Positions 50,694 to 63,958 of a DNA stretch of 64,000 nt are shown here, piece by piece. A program made the translations under genes and the position numbers. This DNA is from Salvia splendens. Its lineage: Eukaryota; Streptophyta; Magnoliopsida; Lamiales; Lamiaceae. The stretch is taken from the NCBI RefSeq assembly GCF_004379255.2, contig NC_056037.1:31531012-31595011 (forward strand), read 5' to 3'. Each line of letters begins with the position of its first letter. Positions within the stretch are counted from its first letter, which is position 1. The notes under the pieces were generated by a model. That model worked only from the letters and a program-made list of their open reading frames with translations, was not told the origin of the DNA and searched no databases.

Positions 50694-50867
50694 TATCTCT
50701 TCAACCTAGTGAAATTGGAGTCAAGTATAACATTTTCTTTTTCCCCCTAATTCTAGCTAATTTTTCAATTTAATTCAGCGGAAGATTCCGGCTATTCTAT
50801 ACATGATATTTGGGGGGAATCGCTGCCGGAGGCTCAACAGAGCTGAGCGCTGCCGACGGTGTGATTC

Positions 50868-52753
50868 ATGGCGTCCGCTGTTTTAGCGAGCCAGAATGAG
50901 TCGAACTGGGCCCACATGGGAAAGACGCAGTACGCGAATCCCAACCTGAATCCAAACCCTAAAAAGAAGCAGAAGCAATTCCACCCGTTTCCAGCGAACG
51001 GTGCCACCGGTCGCTACCGTAGCATCAGCAACAACAACATCGATTCGCCGGCCGTCACGCAGACAGCGTCAGATGATGCATATTCTTTCAACCAGGCGCC
51101 TGCGGCTGGTAACGCGGGGAATTACGGTGGCTATTTGACCTACAATGTTGCGACGTACACTAAATCAGAGCTTCTGGAGCTCCGGAAACGCCTCTCTGCT
51201 GAACTCGATCAAATCCGTGATTTGCGTGATCGAATTGATTTAGGTCGGTTCAACATTGGGGAAACCCCAAGATTTCAGCCGAAATCAAAGAAATATAGTG
51301 GCAGTAAACGTCCTGGCCCTGCTATTAGATCCGCTCCCAAGAGATTGGGCGATGGATATGAAAATGGCAGCTTGGAGACTGTTAATTTTGGGGTTTTGTT
51401 GAAAGAATGCGAAAAGATTGTGACTAAATTGATCAAAGGCAAATTCGGCTATGTTTTCAAAGATCCGGTGGATGCAGTGGCTTTTAAGCTTGTCGATTAT
51501 CATCTGATTGTGAAGCATCCAATGGATCTCGGCACCGTTAAAGCGAATCTGGCGAAGAATTTGTATCGGTCGCCTGCAGAATTCGCAGCTGACGTCAGGC
51601 TGACTTTTAACAATGCGTTGCTCTACAACCCTAAAACGGATCCTGTTCATGGCATGACAGAGGAAATTCTGGCACGGTTCGAGGAGATGTTCAGGCCTGT
51701 ACAGGAGAAGTTCAACAGCGTGCTAGAGAAGCTGCCCAAGAATGAGCCCCACGAGTTCAAAATCAACAATGATTTGTCGTTCAGGGAGGTTGAGGAATTG
51801 CAGGGCAGCTCTTGGAACAGTAATGGTTGTCAGGCTCTTGCTGCAAAGAAGTCGAAGAGGAAAGGTGGACATGTTCCTGTTTCCCATGTTATGAAGAAGT
51901 CTGATAGAATGCAAGACCATTCTACTGCTTCAACACCGCCGATGAATCTACAACCATTAGCACCAGAGCCAGAGCCGTTACCTCCCTCTCCAGTGAGAGC
52001 TCCTCCTCTACCTGCGGCTAAGGAGCAGAAACCTGGACGTGTAGTGACACCGAAACAGCCGAAGCCAAGGGCTAAGGATGTTAATAAGAGAGAGATGAGT
52101 ATGGACGAGAAGCAGAAACTTGGATTTGGGTTGCAGAATTTACCCCAAGAGAAGATGCCTCAACTTGTACAGATAATCAGGAAGAGGGATGAGCATTTGG
52201 CACAGGATGGCGATGAAATTGAGCTTGATATTGAGGCTCTTGATACGGAGACGCAGTGGGAACTTGATAGGTTTGTGACCAATTGGAAGAAGATGGTGAG
52301 CAAGACAAAGCGGCAAGCGTTGATGATGAACAACAATCCAGCTGCTGGAGTTTCTATTCCCTCCAGTCCTGTTACAGATGCTGATCTGGTAAGTTTAATT
52401 TGCACAAAGATTTGTCCTTTTTTGTGGTATTTTAACTGTTTACTCATGTTAATTGTAATGTTGTGTAGGGCGCATTGAGTGAGAAGAATGACGAGTGTGG
52501 CAAGAAGATGAAAGAGAATGATGAAGAAGATGTAGATATTGATGATGATATGCCAGCAGCGAGCTTCCCTCCTGTCGAGATTGAGATTGAGAAAGATGGT
52601 GTTGTTGGGCGGGAGAATGATGGTGTTGTTGGACAGGAGAATGATGGTGGAGGCAATGCCAGCAGTAGCTCGAGCAGTGGCAGCTCAAGTAGTGATTCAT
52701 CATCCTCGAGTGGTATTGATACTGATTCTTCTTGCGTTTCTACATTGTGTTGA
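50868..52753 (+). CDS. GTE-type BET bromodomain protein, copy 2 (intact)
   Basis: Exon 1 is 50868-52388 (507 codons), the intron starts GTAAGT and ends TTGTGTAG, and exon 2 is 52469-52753; total 601 residues. The bromodomain spans about 177-285, with the acetyl-lysine-binding Asn at 254 in LLYNP. The NET/ET domain spans about 408-478 ('MSMDEKQKLGFGLQNLPQEK'). The tail is acidic and Ser-rich ('SSSDSSSSSGIDTDSS'). This is the plant GTE layout (GTE3/5/7-like): nuclear readers of acetylated histones that promote transcription. Basic patches (KKKQKQ, KSKRKGG) could direct nuclear import. A further exon may exist: after AG at 52810, bases 52811-52869 read 'SDSGSSSGSESDADDAQS' then stop, conserved in copy 1, so the true C-terminus may differ. 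The MYBBP1A-like gene converges on its 3' end. Confidence 0.9.
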
Positions 52754-52996
52754 GGGTGGGAGTAAGTAAACAGAAACAGATGTTCATGCGTTTGAGCTTG
52801 CTTTTTACAGATTCTGATTCAGGGAGTTCCTCTGGTAGTGAGTCCGACGCAGATGATGCACAGTCATGACTTGATAACTGTTTTGAGCAAATCTGAAATG
52901 AATTCAGTGCTACTCTGGTCGGGCATTTGGGTACTCTCACAAATTAGCATATTTGTTCATGAGGTTTGTGTTTCTTGCAACGGCGTACTTGTTACT

Positions 52997-53031
52997 TTGG
53001 TAATTGGTAATTGGTAATTGGTAATTGGTAA
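52997..53031. repeat. (TTGGTAA)5 microsatellite
   Basis: Five perfect 7-bp units downstream of GTE copy 2; not seen in copy 1. Confidence 0.9.
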
Positions 53032-53831
53032 TGTACAAGAGCTGAAGGATATTTTATTTGACTTGGCAGAATGGCAAATAAGGTTGTTGTTATAGATGCC
53101 AATGATGAAGGAATGGGATTAATGTGTTGGATTACTCTTCCATGGGGAAGTGTCAGCTTAAGCTTAGGAAGAATAGTGGAGTAATTGTTAAAAGGTTTTA
53201 GTTAGTTTGGTTACGTTAATTTGTCACAGTTTTTGTCCTCCCAGAAATGCTGGGTATTTCTACCAAGTAAAAAAAAGCTATTTGTACAGCTTGTTGCACC
53301 TTTGCATATTTGACAACAATTCCACTGAATATGCTTTAATTGTTCAAATTTTCAGCCAGATTAAAGATTGAGGAAAACTCTCACAATTTTGTTGTTCAAC
53401 ATAAGAATAAGAAACCAAACACATAATTTATATAGTGAAATAAACTCAAATTCAATTAAAATTATGAGACATTAGGTATTGAAACTGAGCACAACAATAT
53501 ATAATCTCAGTTTCACATGACAATTATGAGGCAGCATAACAATATATAGGGAAAACGTACTAAGGCTATATATCAGCAGAATGTGCAATCTGATAAAGCA
53601 AAACTAAACTCAAGCTCAACTATACAAAGTGAAAAAGTATTACGCCAACAAGAAAACATAAGGTGCAAAACTGACTCTATTTGTGTTGGCCCTATAGTTG
53701 TAATTTGCAAGCTCCGTGGCCCCAGTAAATAATCTCACAAAGTTAGTAGAGTTTAGAGAATCAAACTTGCCTCTCTTTTGCGGCCTCTTGAGAGCAAGAA
53801 ATATGTAGTACTATCACTTATTCTCCCTCGC

Positions 53832-56800
53832 TCAAACTTGCTGTTTCTTGAGAGCAAGAAATATGTCACCGAGTTGGGATTGACAGGCGCCATGACCATC
53901 TTCTTCCAAAGCATCAACAAACCTAGAACTGAACATAAAAGTGGTTAGCATTTGGAACACCTTGCCACAAAATTTACGAACAGCAGCTCTTCTCGCCTGC
54001 TTTTCTGGCATATTCACCACAAGGTGCTTTATCAAATGGCTTATTTTTGAAATGTGGCTTTTCAAAAACTTTTCGGATGCCTTGTCACTTGCACTACCAT
54101 GAGACTTCAGCACTTCAGTCACCAAATCCAAAGCTTCAACTTGCCGAAATTGTGATTTGGCGCAACTGCATTTCTCTAATAGGAAACCAAATAGCTGTTT
54201 ACCTATCCATGGTCTCCGTCTGAATATTTCTTTCAGGAACTCGCATTTCATTTGTGATTTCTTGCTATCAAAGTAGTCCACTAAAATATTCTGCAGTATT
54301 TCGCAGACCCTTTGTAGCTCAGACTCCGAGAAGTTGCTCGCGTCAATGATTTTTTAAAACCAAAATGTTGAACTTCGGGCAAGTGAATTGATCATTTTGT
54401 GCCGACTCAAGGAGGCTGACTGTTTCTTCTTAGATGGATTAGAAGCAGATTTTTTTTCTTTTGAAGGCCTTTGCTGCCAGCTTCAGATACTTTTCCAGGA
54501 GAGGCTCAAGTACTGCAACTGACACTGTTTCTCCTTTTGGATACTCTTCGGCTTTAAATATTTTCTTTTGTATAATTCCCCACATGCGCTGACCAAGCTG
54601 CTCGCTTCCTTCTGTCGTGTGTGGATTAGTGAATGCTTGAGCAAGGTTTGAGAATATTTTGATCACCTGCGGTTTACCTGCATCAACAATAACCAAGGAC
54701 GACTAGGTCTGATTCATAATCATTCAACAATCAAATACATAGAAGAAGTTGATGTAAATCCAGCATTATAATGCCTTCGCGCAATGTCAATACTAAGAAA
54801 TTGACAAAATTCAAGTTATATATCTAAAGAAATGGATCAAAGAGCTCAAAACCGAGGGCATGGAGCTGAGATCTAGGAATGGATCAAAATTCAAGTTATA
54901 TATCATTTCAACTTGCCTGGATTTTCATGCAGGTAAATCTCCAGCAACGAGAGGACACGGAGCTTAAAGAGGACAAGCTGAGAATGTGCAGTTTCTCCTC
55001 CTGCTTGGTTCTTCTTTTCCCTGAATATTCGTGCTAGATAAGTATCTATGCGAAACATTGCATCATCATCCATTCCCTCGCCAGATTCATCATCCGAGGC
55101 ATCAGGGAGTTCAGCAGTAACTACATCAACCCCAACCACTGACTCAGACTCATCTGTCTGCTGATCGCTATCAACAGTTTCACCTGTCTCAGCCTCATCA
55201 GATTCTTCAGCTTCTTCAAGACCAAGAAAATCATCTTCAGCATCATCATCTTCACTATCTGTATTGTGGTGCCGAGCAGGTTTTAAATCCTTTTTGACAA
55301 CTTGCAACATCCGATGTAACCCATCATCCGTTATAGTTTTACAGAAACATTTGAAAACCTGTAGAAGATAAACCAATTATTTAGCCTGGAGGAGGACGAT
55401 AGATAAGCTATAAGGGAATGCACCAAAGTCTTTCATCACATAGGCAAGTAAGCATGACAATTTCTATCGATGCAGATGATGGCAGTTACTTGAAAATTAA
55501 TACTATCTCAAAAGGTCATATAAAGTATTTACATATGAAGATTTCATACCAAGAAACTGATAGGTTTACCATAGAGAAGTAATATACTGCTATTATACTG
55601 AATTCCAGCTCAACAGTTTATTTTAAATCTCATAGTACATGATTTCTTGAATTTGATGCAATACACTTCATGTCTGAAGTAGGATATGGTCTTTAACAAC
55701 TCATGCAATCTTTTTCGTTAAACAGAATTTTGTTAAACTGCTAATTTATTTAGATTTGAATTTTCACACCATCACACTAATCTTTGACCCTTATTTACAT
55801 GCAAAAAACAAACTCATAACAAAAAAACTTGGTCTGGTGTCACCTTGCTGCAACAGAGCCACACTAAGTCTCTTATTAATTCCTTAAACTCAATTCAGTG
55901 TTTCTCAAACACAAAGGGATGCCAATAAATATGAACAACATCCTTCATCTATATTAGTGTGCGATTGATCTTTACTTGTACCCGAAACATGTAGAGTAAT
56001 TCATTAAAGGATAATTTGACCCAAAAAAATTTCTACATTAAAGATTGCATCATACACTGCCCAGGTCCATATCTCAGGAACATTGACTAAGTATTAGAAA
56101 TTATAACACGGCAATGAGGAACAAAGTGGAGGCAAGAATAGTGCCCCCACCAGTGTACCATCAAATAATACTCCATCCATCCCAAGGTAGATGTCACACA
56201 TTCTTGTCCCACGAAAGATGTCACATTTTCTTTTTTGGTAAAAGTTCTCTCTCACATTAATATATAACATATATTTTCTAGCTGCTTAAAACACAAAACA
56301 ACATATCCTAAAATCCTGTGCCATCACCGAATTGTGACATCTATCTCGGGACGGAGGGAGTATATAGCACTAGAATTTATTCAGTCAATTGCAAAAACAC
56401 CCCACTACTCAGATATGCCAAAGTTAGTCAGCTAATGGAATCATTCATTAAGATATTCGATGTGAAGACAAATAAAATGTTTACAGCACTTAACTACAGG
56501 GAAGTAACATAAATGTTTATTTGGTACCTGCTCAATAGCAGATCGCAATGAAGCAGATGACTGTGGCAACAGAGAAAGCATTGTGTCAACGAGTACATCC
56601 ATCAGTTCAGACGCACCATCCCCCTCATATTCATCTTCTCCAGAGGACTCGAGATCAGAAGAGATGAAAGCTTTTTTACAACACATGACAACTTCGGAGG
56701 CAGCTTCGGAGAACTCTCCAGGTCGAAGTATGATTTGAAGCAGTAGTTGGATAAGTAAATATCTCAGAGCATGTAACTTACCTGCGTCTGTGGTGATAGC

Positions 56801-59800
56801 ACAATTACGTTCCTGTAAAGAAAATCCAAGATTTAAGTAGTTAAAACTAATTTTAGTGGAGGTCGACAAGGCCTCCAAATTTCAAGGCATTGGTCAAAAA
56901 TAAAATAAGCAATTTGAAAATAATACTTATCGCAAATATAAGATTTCTAGAGATAAGATTGGTTAAATTATAGTTTTCTTATAAACAGATGATAAGTTAG
57001 TTTAGAATATTTCAAAAGGATCATTCCCGTCTTTCACACACTATGAAACTGTATTTTATGTACTTGGAATAATAAAATACTTCAAGTATTTTATGTAACT
57101 AAGAGAGCTGAAAATGTATTTTCTGCACTTAAATTAGTTAAATTACATAAAAGATTTCCTACTAGACCTATATACTCACAGAAAATAAAAAGATTGCTAA
57201 TTTCAAAGATTATCAATCAGGGGTAGATTAAAGAAAAGGAAAATATAATGCACATTTAACATGTTACCTATGATTTTGGACCAGATAAAAGATGAACAAG
57301 GGACTATCATTAAGGGATGCAGGCCATAGCATACATTCAAAGGGAGTACCTCTTTTGATAGTTGACTTTCCATGGCCTGCAGTTTCTTGAATGCTTTTTC
57401 ATCATCACTATTCAAAGCCCTTGACAGAGAAGCTGAAGGAATGTTGTATAATATACCCAGAAACCGCATAAAATAAGACCCAAGATCCTTTGCCTCCACA
57501 CTACTTGCCACAGTTTGAGGCCCCTCTCCTTTCTGTGCATTTGCAAGCAACAACTGAAGCTGTTCGATACACATATGGGTCAATGCACTGGGAATTGCTG
57601 ATTTTGGCCACCTGAACTTTTCTTGTAGTTCAAAAGACGTTACTTCAGTTCCAAGTGATGATGAGAATAGACCTTGAACTGCCAGTAACTTCAAAACTTC
57701 TTTCTGCACGCGGAATTTTACAGCATCTTGGTCAAGCTTCAAATGCTTTTGAACAGCAGGAAGGGATTCCACAACCCAACTTTTAAGGAATTCAGTATTT
57801 CCCAGTGTCCCAGTAGGATCTTTATCCTCAATAGATCCGATCTCAGAATTGTTGTCAGTAGTTTGACTTTGATCTGAAGGTTAGATTGACCTTCATCAAG
57901 AAACATGGTAATCTAGCTTTCACTGAACAGAATGCAGCCAGACTCAGTTTTGAAATCTGACATCAAGTCTTTCACTGTTTTTGATCTGGTGATGCAATCA
58001 AATTTTCCATTGCTGTGTTTCTGCAGAGCCATAATAACCTCAACCCTCCTCATGTCATCATGCACTACCCATTCAGACAGTTCTTTAAGAAAATGTTGAG
58101 CAACTTTATAAAGCCAAGAATCTTTTGTGGAGAGTATGTCCACAAGGAAGATTTGGAAGCAGAAGCAACAGCACATCCAATGCTAGCTTTTTGCGATCAT
58201 GAGATGAGGTTAGAAGTGACCCTTCAATTATTGTTTCACAGAAGCAGAGCAGATTTTTTTCTATATTTTCATCAGCAGAGCTACACTTACGACTTCTTTT
58301 GTGCTTCTTACTTGATTTTAGACCTGATGCTGAATCAACATCTTGTACCACCTCAGGTAAGAGATAACTAACCAAAACAGGCCATACACTATGCACTCGT
58401 GGCTGACAGAAGGTAGATTCCTGCAATATCCCAGACAGATACATCAGTAAAGAATAAAATATCACTTAACATGTAATAAAATCTATAAGGAAACAAATAT
58501 GAGTAGTACCTTCAGGCAACTGGAAATAGTGGATAGATAATCAGCAGCAAAAAGGGCACTTTTGTTAAAGGGGGAAGGCAACAGTTTACTGAATCTATGG
58601 TCAATAGAAACTTTTTCTTGTATTTTAAGAGCTAAAAGTAATGCATCAGGATTTCCAGTTTCTGTTGCTCCTTCAAACCACTCCTGTAGCCCTGGTGCTT
58701 CAAGGAGATGTTTTAGTAGTGCTTCCTCAGGCAACTAAACCATGACACAGATACAGGTAATATTTAGTCAACTGTATAAAACCAACAATGAACAAGTCTG
58801 AAAAGATATGGCACTGAAGAAGGCCTATAACTAATACAAAAGGTGGCTATAAGTAAATTAATGAAGATGTACAAGTTATGTCGTACCATGATCTAATAGA
58901 GTGATTACAGAAGTACATATTAAGAATTGCTATTGTAGCCTAATCGTATACACACAACTTAAAAAAGATTATACAAAAAAAAGAGCTAAAGTCTTTGACC
59001 TAGTCCTCATGACCACTAGAATGTACATCATGATCATTGTATGCAAAAGTATTCCACTCCTCACAATGATGGCAAAAATAATAATGTGCTGCAGGTAATG
59101 CATTGGATTACCTTTCCAACCATCTCCAATAAAATAGCAACAGCAGGCTCTTGTAAGTACCGTTTCTTAACTGCAAGATCAATAAGACATTTGGTAAATT
59201 CTTTGATGAGTTCACTATTATTATCTGCAATCAATTCTTCAGTGATCTTTCCCGATCTTGCAAGAGCTCCATAAGCAAATAAGCGACCCAATAAGCAGTC
59301 TTTAACCTCCTATAGATAAAAGGTTTCCTCATAAATAAAACATAAATCTCAGATACTGACTACATTTAAGAAGTTGCCATTACTCACCTGACCCTTCATG
59401 GAAGACGAGACTTCCAGCAAAGTTGAAATTAGCTTTAACAAGGATTCTAATTTAATGCTATGAACTGTGGCAATTAACATTGTGAGACCTAATGCAAACC
59501 CTTGTCTTGCGCACTGCAATAGAACAGTAGAGAAAAGAGCAGAACTTATAAGCATTGCGTCTAAATTCCAATCAAATTCGAACCATCCTTAAAGTACATA
59601 TGTAATACGGTAAAGAAACAGTGAAATAACAATATGTCAATACCCTATAGGACGCTAAAAGAAATCATATCTGAAGAGTGAAGACTGAATATAAGAACAT
59701 AAAATCTTCACTGCGCCATACGGAACATGTTTTCTCATGCATAATAAAGTTAAAAATAGGATAAACTCACTCTCCAAGAAATAACTTGTCAACTTTTCTA

Positions 59801-60479
59801 TTAAGCGTACCACAACTTTCTCTGCCTATTTGTTTAAAAAATAAGAAACCGCACCTCTCTTGATGAGGAAACACCACGAATAAGCCTCCGCACAGCATAC
59901 CTCCCAGAGGGAGCACAGTTATTCAAGCCATCATCCTTCTCCTCCACCTCATCCTTATTCTCCAAGGTATCATAAGCATTCTGAACTTCCCTCATTCTCC
60001 AAGGTATCATAAGCATTCTGAACTTCCCTCAACTCCACAACCAACGTCTTAGCTGCCGCCTCCCTCACACTCGCATCCGCAGCTGACAGCTCCTTAAACA
60101 CCCCAATGAGGAACTTAGGCAACACTCCACCACCACTACTGCTCGTTCCACCACTCTCATTTTTCAATTCCACGTCCATATTTTCAAGCCCTGAATCGCT
60201 TATCCGCTTATCTCCACAGTGCCTCACCTTATCCTGCAACTTCCTATGTTTCCTCCTCTCCATCGAATTCAAGGGAGTTTTATGAGCATTCGAAGATGCC
60301 GGTGCAGCATCAGCATCGCTCACATTCTCAGCCTCCGGCAACTCAATATCCTTCTTCTTTTTCTCCTTTTTCATTTTCTTTCACGACGGCTCGACATCCG
60401 CCGCATTCAATTTGTGCTTATCTTCGCCAATTTCTAACGCGGATTCCTGCGATTCTCTCCTCTTTCTGATGCTACCCAT
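53832..60479 (-). pseudogene. MYBBP1A / DNA polymerase V (POL5)-like gene, broken
   Basis: Exon remnants, in gene order: 60479-59855, 59513-59388, about 59310-59114, 58737-58510, 58422-57920, 57900-57350, 56815-56528, 55360-54916 and 54677-53832. They match the plant 'DNA polymerase V' family (Pol5/MYBBP1A), nucleolar HEAT-repeat proteins of rRNA synthesis, not true polymerases. Signs: N-terminal 'KKMKKEKKKKDIEL', 'KFLIGVFKELSAADASVREA', 'ALGLTMLIATVHSIKLESLL', an acidic stretch with 'SDEAETGETVDSDQQTDE', and C-terminal 'HLVVNMPEKQARRAAVRKFC'. Damage: TGA at codon 33 (60381-60383); a 37-bp tandem duplication (59956-59992/59993-60029) that shifts the frame; a frame change with a small deletion near 58165; another near 57885; and one near 54470 at a run of A. 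An in-frame ATG at 60374 could bypass only the first. I call it a pseudogene. Confidence 0.8.
56171..56360. mobile_element. Stowaway MITE in an intron of the MYBBP1A-like gene, TSD TA
   Basis: 190 bp; CTCCATCCATCCCA and TCGGGACGGAGGGAG ends, TA on both sides (56169-56170, 56361-56362). The inner arms share 'GTAGATGTCACA' / 'TGTGACATCTAT'. Confidence 0.85.
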
Positions 60480-61613
60480 TCACCTCAGCTTAAAACTGTA
60501 AAAAAATTTCTGCAGAGGTATAAAAACGCACCATCATGTTCTATACCGTTGATTGATTAATTATAAAAAAACACATCGTCAGAACCAAACTAACACAAAC
60601 CTTCCTAGAAATCAATACAAAAACAAACACACACAGTAAAAGAGTAGAAGTGAGAGAAAGCAAAACGGGAGAGATGGAAGGGAGGGAGGCTGAAGTTTGA
60701 AACCTACGTGATGTATTTTATTCGGATACGGATTCGGTTCGCCCGACCCAATGTTTTTTGCTATCGATCTTTATTAGGCTTTATAAATTTGTTGATTAAT
60801 TGGAAATATAAAAACGGATTTATAAAGGGTGAAAATTTAAATACTCTACACCATAATTTGGACGTTAAAATATACACTCCCTTCCCTGAGTTAATTAAGG
60901 AATACACATATATATAAAAGTATGTCAGTTAAAAATGATTAATATTATAAATAAAAAACTCATTTACCCCTAAAAGTAATATTTAATTAATATTTGACAT
61001 AAAAATAGTAATCCCCTCCAAATGGATTTTGGTCATATGCAATCCTTCTCATATCAAACAATATGACTCGTTTCACAAAGGTTCCATATTTGACAGTGGG
61101 CTCTAAAATATTTTGATTGGCTTACTCACTTCAACCATATAATTAATTAATCGTTTAAAACCAATTATTTTAACATTTAAATTAGAAAAATAGATAACCT
61201 ACAATGATTATTATTTAATAAATAAAAAGAAAAATCTTGGGAGTATTATTCCTCTCACTTTGAAATTCACCTTTCATTCATCTTATCCTATAGCATAGCA
61301 AAGCGCATAAACGAACGTAGACAATGCAAAGATATGGCACCTCCAAATAATGCAATATTCACAACAAATCAAATACAGTAGAAAATAATCTCAATCCCCA
61401 GAGGCATAGAATTTATTATACTACAGTAGTATATTTTTAGCATAAATCAATCTTAGCCAAATTTATGTCAAAAAAACCGATGCTTAATTCAGCCCGAGGA
61501 AGTTTCTAATCGAACTCCAACAACTACAACCAAAACTACTTGTAATGTAAATACAACCGCCAAAGAAAAAAAAATTAACTTAGTTCAACTGGCTATCATC
61601 CCACATCACCCAT
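60480..61613. other. Intergenic between the MYBBP1A-like and HSP70 genes
   Basis: Includes the presumed promoter of the MYBBP1A-like gene (60480-60720, minus) and the 3' UTR of the HSP70 gene (about 61400-61613, minus). Nothing else is recognised. Confidence 0.5.
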
Positions 61614-63958
61614 CTACTTCTTTACCTCCTCATATTCTGCCTCAGGTGCCTGCTGGTCACCTCCCTCAGAGCCTCCAGTGGGACCACCACTTGAACCACC
61701 AGACATGTGCTGTCCAATCTTCGACACGGCCTTGTTTGCCAAATCAAGCTTAGCCTTGATATCATCTATGTTCTCAGTGGCCATCGCGCTTCTCAGGTCT
61801 GCAACGGCAGTCTCAATTTCAGTAGCTACTTCACTTGGAATCTTCTCCCTGTACTCATTCAAGGACTTCTCAATGCTGTAGATGGTGGTGTCCGCGTTGT
61901 TTCTGATATCTATCAATGCCTTCCTCTCCTGATCCTTCTGGGCGTGTAACTCAGCGTCCTTTACCATCTTCTCAATCTCATCCTCTGATAGACCACCTGA
62001 TGACCTAATTGTGATCTGCTGCTCTTTGCCGGTGGTCTTATCCTTTGCAGAAACAGTCACGATACCATTAGCATCAATGTCAAACGTGACTTCAATCTGA
62101 GGCATGCCCCTAGGAGCTGGAGGAATACCCATGAGCTCAAATTCACCAAGGAGTTTGTTATCTGTAGCCATCTCACGCTCTCCTTGAAGCACTTTGATGC
62201 CAACCTGGGTCTGATTGTCAGCAGCTGTCGAGAATGACTGAAATAATGACAAGACTTGCATCAGAAATTTTTTAACCAGAAACATAAAGGATTTGCCAGT
62301 CAAATAGTACAATAATGTCAGAAAATACACATTCATAAAATGCTAATAGCTACTGACCTGGCTTTTCTTTGTTGGAATTGTGGTATTTCTGTTGATCAAT
62401 CTGGTAAAGATTCCTCCAAGTGTCTCGATACCAAGAGACAGCGGTGTAACATCAAGAAGAAGCAACTCTTTGACATCACCTCGGAGAATGCCACCCTGAA
62501 TAGCAGCCCCCATGGCAACAGCCTCATCTGGATTGACCCCTTTGCTTGGGGACTTGCCAAAGATTTCAGTAACTACTTCCTGAACCTTGGGAACACGAGT
62601 CATTCCTCCAACAAGGAGTACTTCATCAACCTCCTTAATGGAGATGCCAGCGTCCTTCAAGCAACTCTTGCAAGGATTCCTAGTCCTCTCAATCAAGCTG
62701 TTAACCAGAGCCTCAAACTTGGACCTCGGCAATGTGATATTCAGATGCCTTGGACCAGTTGAATCAGCGGTGATGAAGGGCAGGCTGATCTCAGTCTGAG
62801 TTGTTGATGAGAGCTCTATCTTTGCCTTCTCAGCTGCCTCACGTAATCTCTGCAGAGCAAGACGATCTTTTGACAGATCAATATTGTCCGTTCTCTTAAA
62901 TTCACTGACCAAAAACTCCAACAAAGCATTGTCAAAGTCCTCCCCTCCCAAAAATGTGTCACCATTAGTGGCTTTCACCTGCAGGAAAACATGTGTTCAG
63001 CATAACAACATAAAACATGGAAGGGAATAGTTAAAAATGTGCTTAACAAGTATTTCACACCTCAAAGACGCCATTGGAAATCTCCAAAATGGATACATCA
63101 AATGTTCCACCTCCCAGATCAAAAACTGCAACAAGGCCTTCTTTATTGTTCAAGCCGTAAGAGAGTGCAGCTGCGGTAGGCTCATTAATAATCCGTTGCA
63201 CATCCAGCCCTGCAATTCTCCCAGCATCCTTGGTGGCTTGTCGCTGCGCGTCATTGAAATAAGCAGGAACGGTAACAACAGCCTTGGTTACAGTCTTCCC
63301 AAGGTAGTCTTCAGCAGTTTCCTTCATCTTGGTCAAGACAAAAGCACCAATTTGACTTGGTGAGTACTGCTGCCCGTTGACCTCAACCCATGCATCTCCA
63401 TTAGGAGCCTTGACAATTTTGTAAGGAACCATCTTCATTTCCTTCTGTGTCTGAGGGTCATCAAAACGTCTACCAATTAGCCGCTTGGTTCCAAAGACTG
63501 TGTTGGTAGGATTGGTGACAGCTTGTCTCTTTGCTGGTATTCCAACCAACAGTTCTCCTTTGGGGCTAAAAGCAACAACTGATGGCGTTGTCCGAGCACC
63601 CTCAGCATTCTCAATAACTTTTGGAGTCTGTTAGAAATATTGTACAATTTATACTACATGTAAGTAATCAATTGGGATCAAATAGTATGATGCAGAATTC
63701 AATAGAGAAAAAAATGTTTGCACCTTTCCCTCCATAACAGATACACAAGAATTTGTGGTACCCAAGTCAATACCAATCACATCATTTCCAGCCGGTTTGG
63801 TACTGCTCAGTAATAAATAGAATTGAATTAAAAAACTGAAAAAGACAATGACCTAATGCCTGATATACAAAAGATGAACATGGCATATACCTGAACGGCC
63901 TTACAAGACCTGCCAAGTTGTTGCTTACAGCCCACGATGGTTTAGTGTTTCCAGTTAA
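61614..63958 (-). CDS. Mitochondrial HSP70 (DnaK-type chaperone), 3' five exons, 5' end off-window
   Basis: Exons (minus): 63958-63891, 63802-63724, 63627-63061, 62978-62358 and 62237-61614; all junctions are GT-AG and in phase (68, 79, 567, 621 and 624 nt). The first exon here is presequence-like ('[10 protein letters not shown]', then S-T at the junction), leading directly into the ATPase domain '[20 protein letters not shown]', as in plant mitochondrial HSC70. Later signatures: '[15 protein letters not shown]', '[17 protein letters not shown]' and the DnaK-like substrate domain '[18 protein letters not shown]'. The C-terminus is a Gly/Ser-rich run ending EYEEVKK, not the cytosolic EEVD or ER HDEL. 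It drives import and folding in the matrix. No damage is seen. At least one upstream exon lies beyond 64,000. Confidence 0.95.

Larger units (their letters stand above)
49590..54745. repeat. Segmental duplication, copy 2
   Basis: Counterpart of 34950-42105. Keeps the empty sites for the hAT MITE (about 49820) and for Harbinger elements A/B (50691-50693), and has its own private MITE (49924-50379). It contains the intact GTE gene and the 3' part of the MYBBP1A-like gene. Confidence 0.85.
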
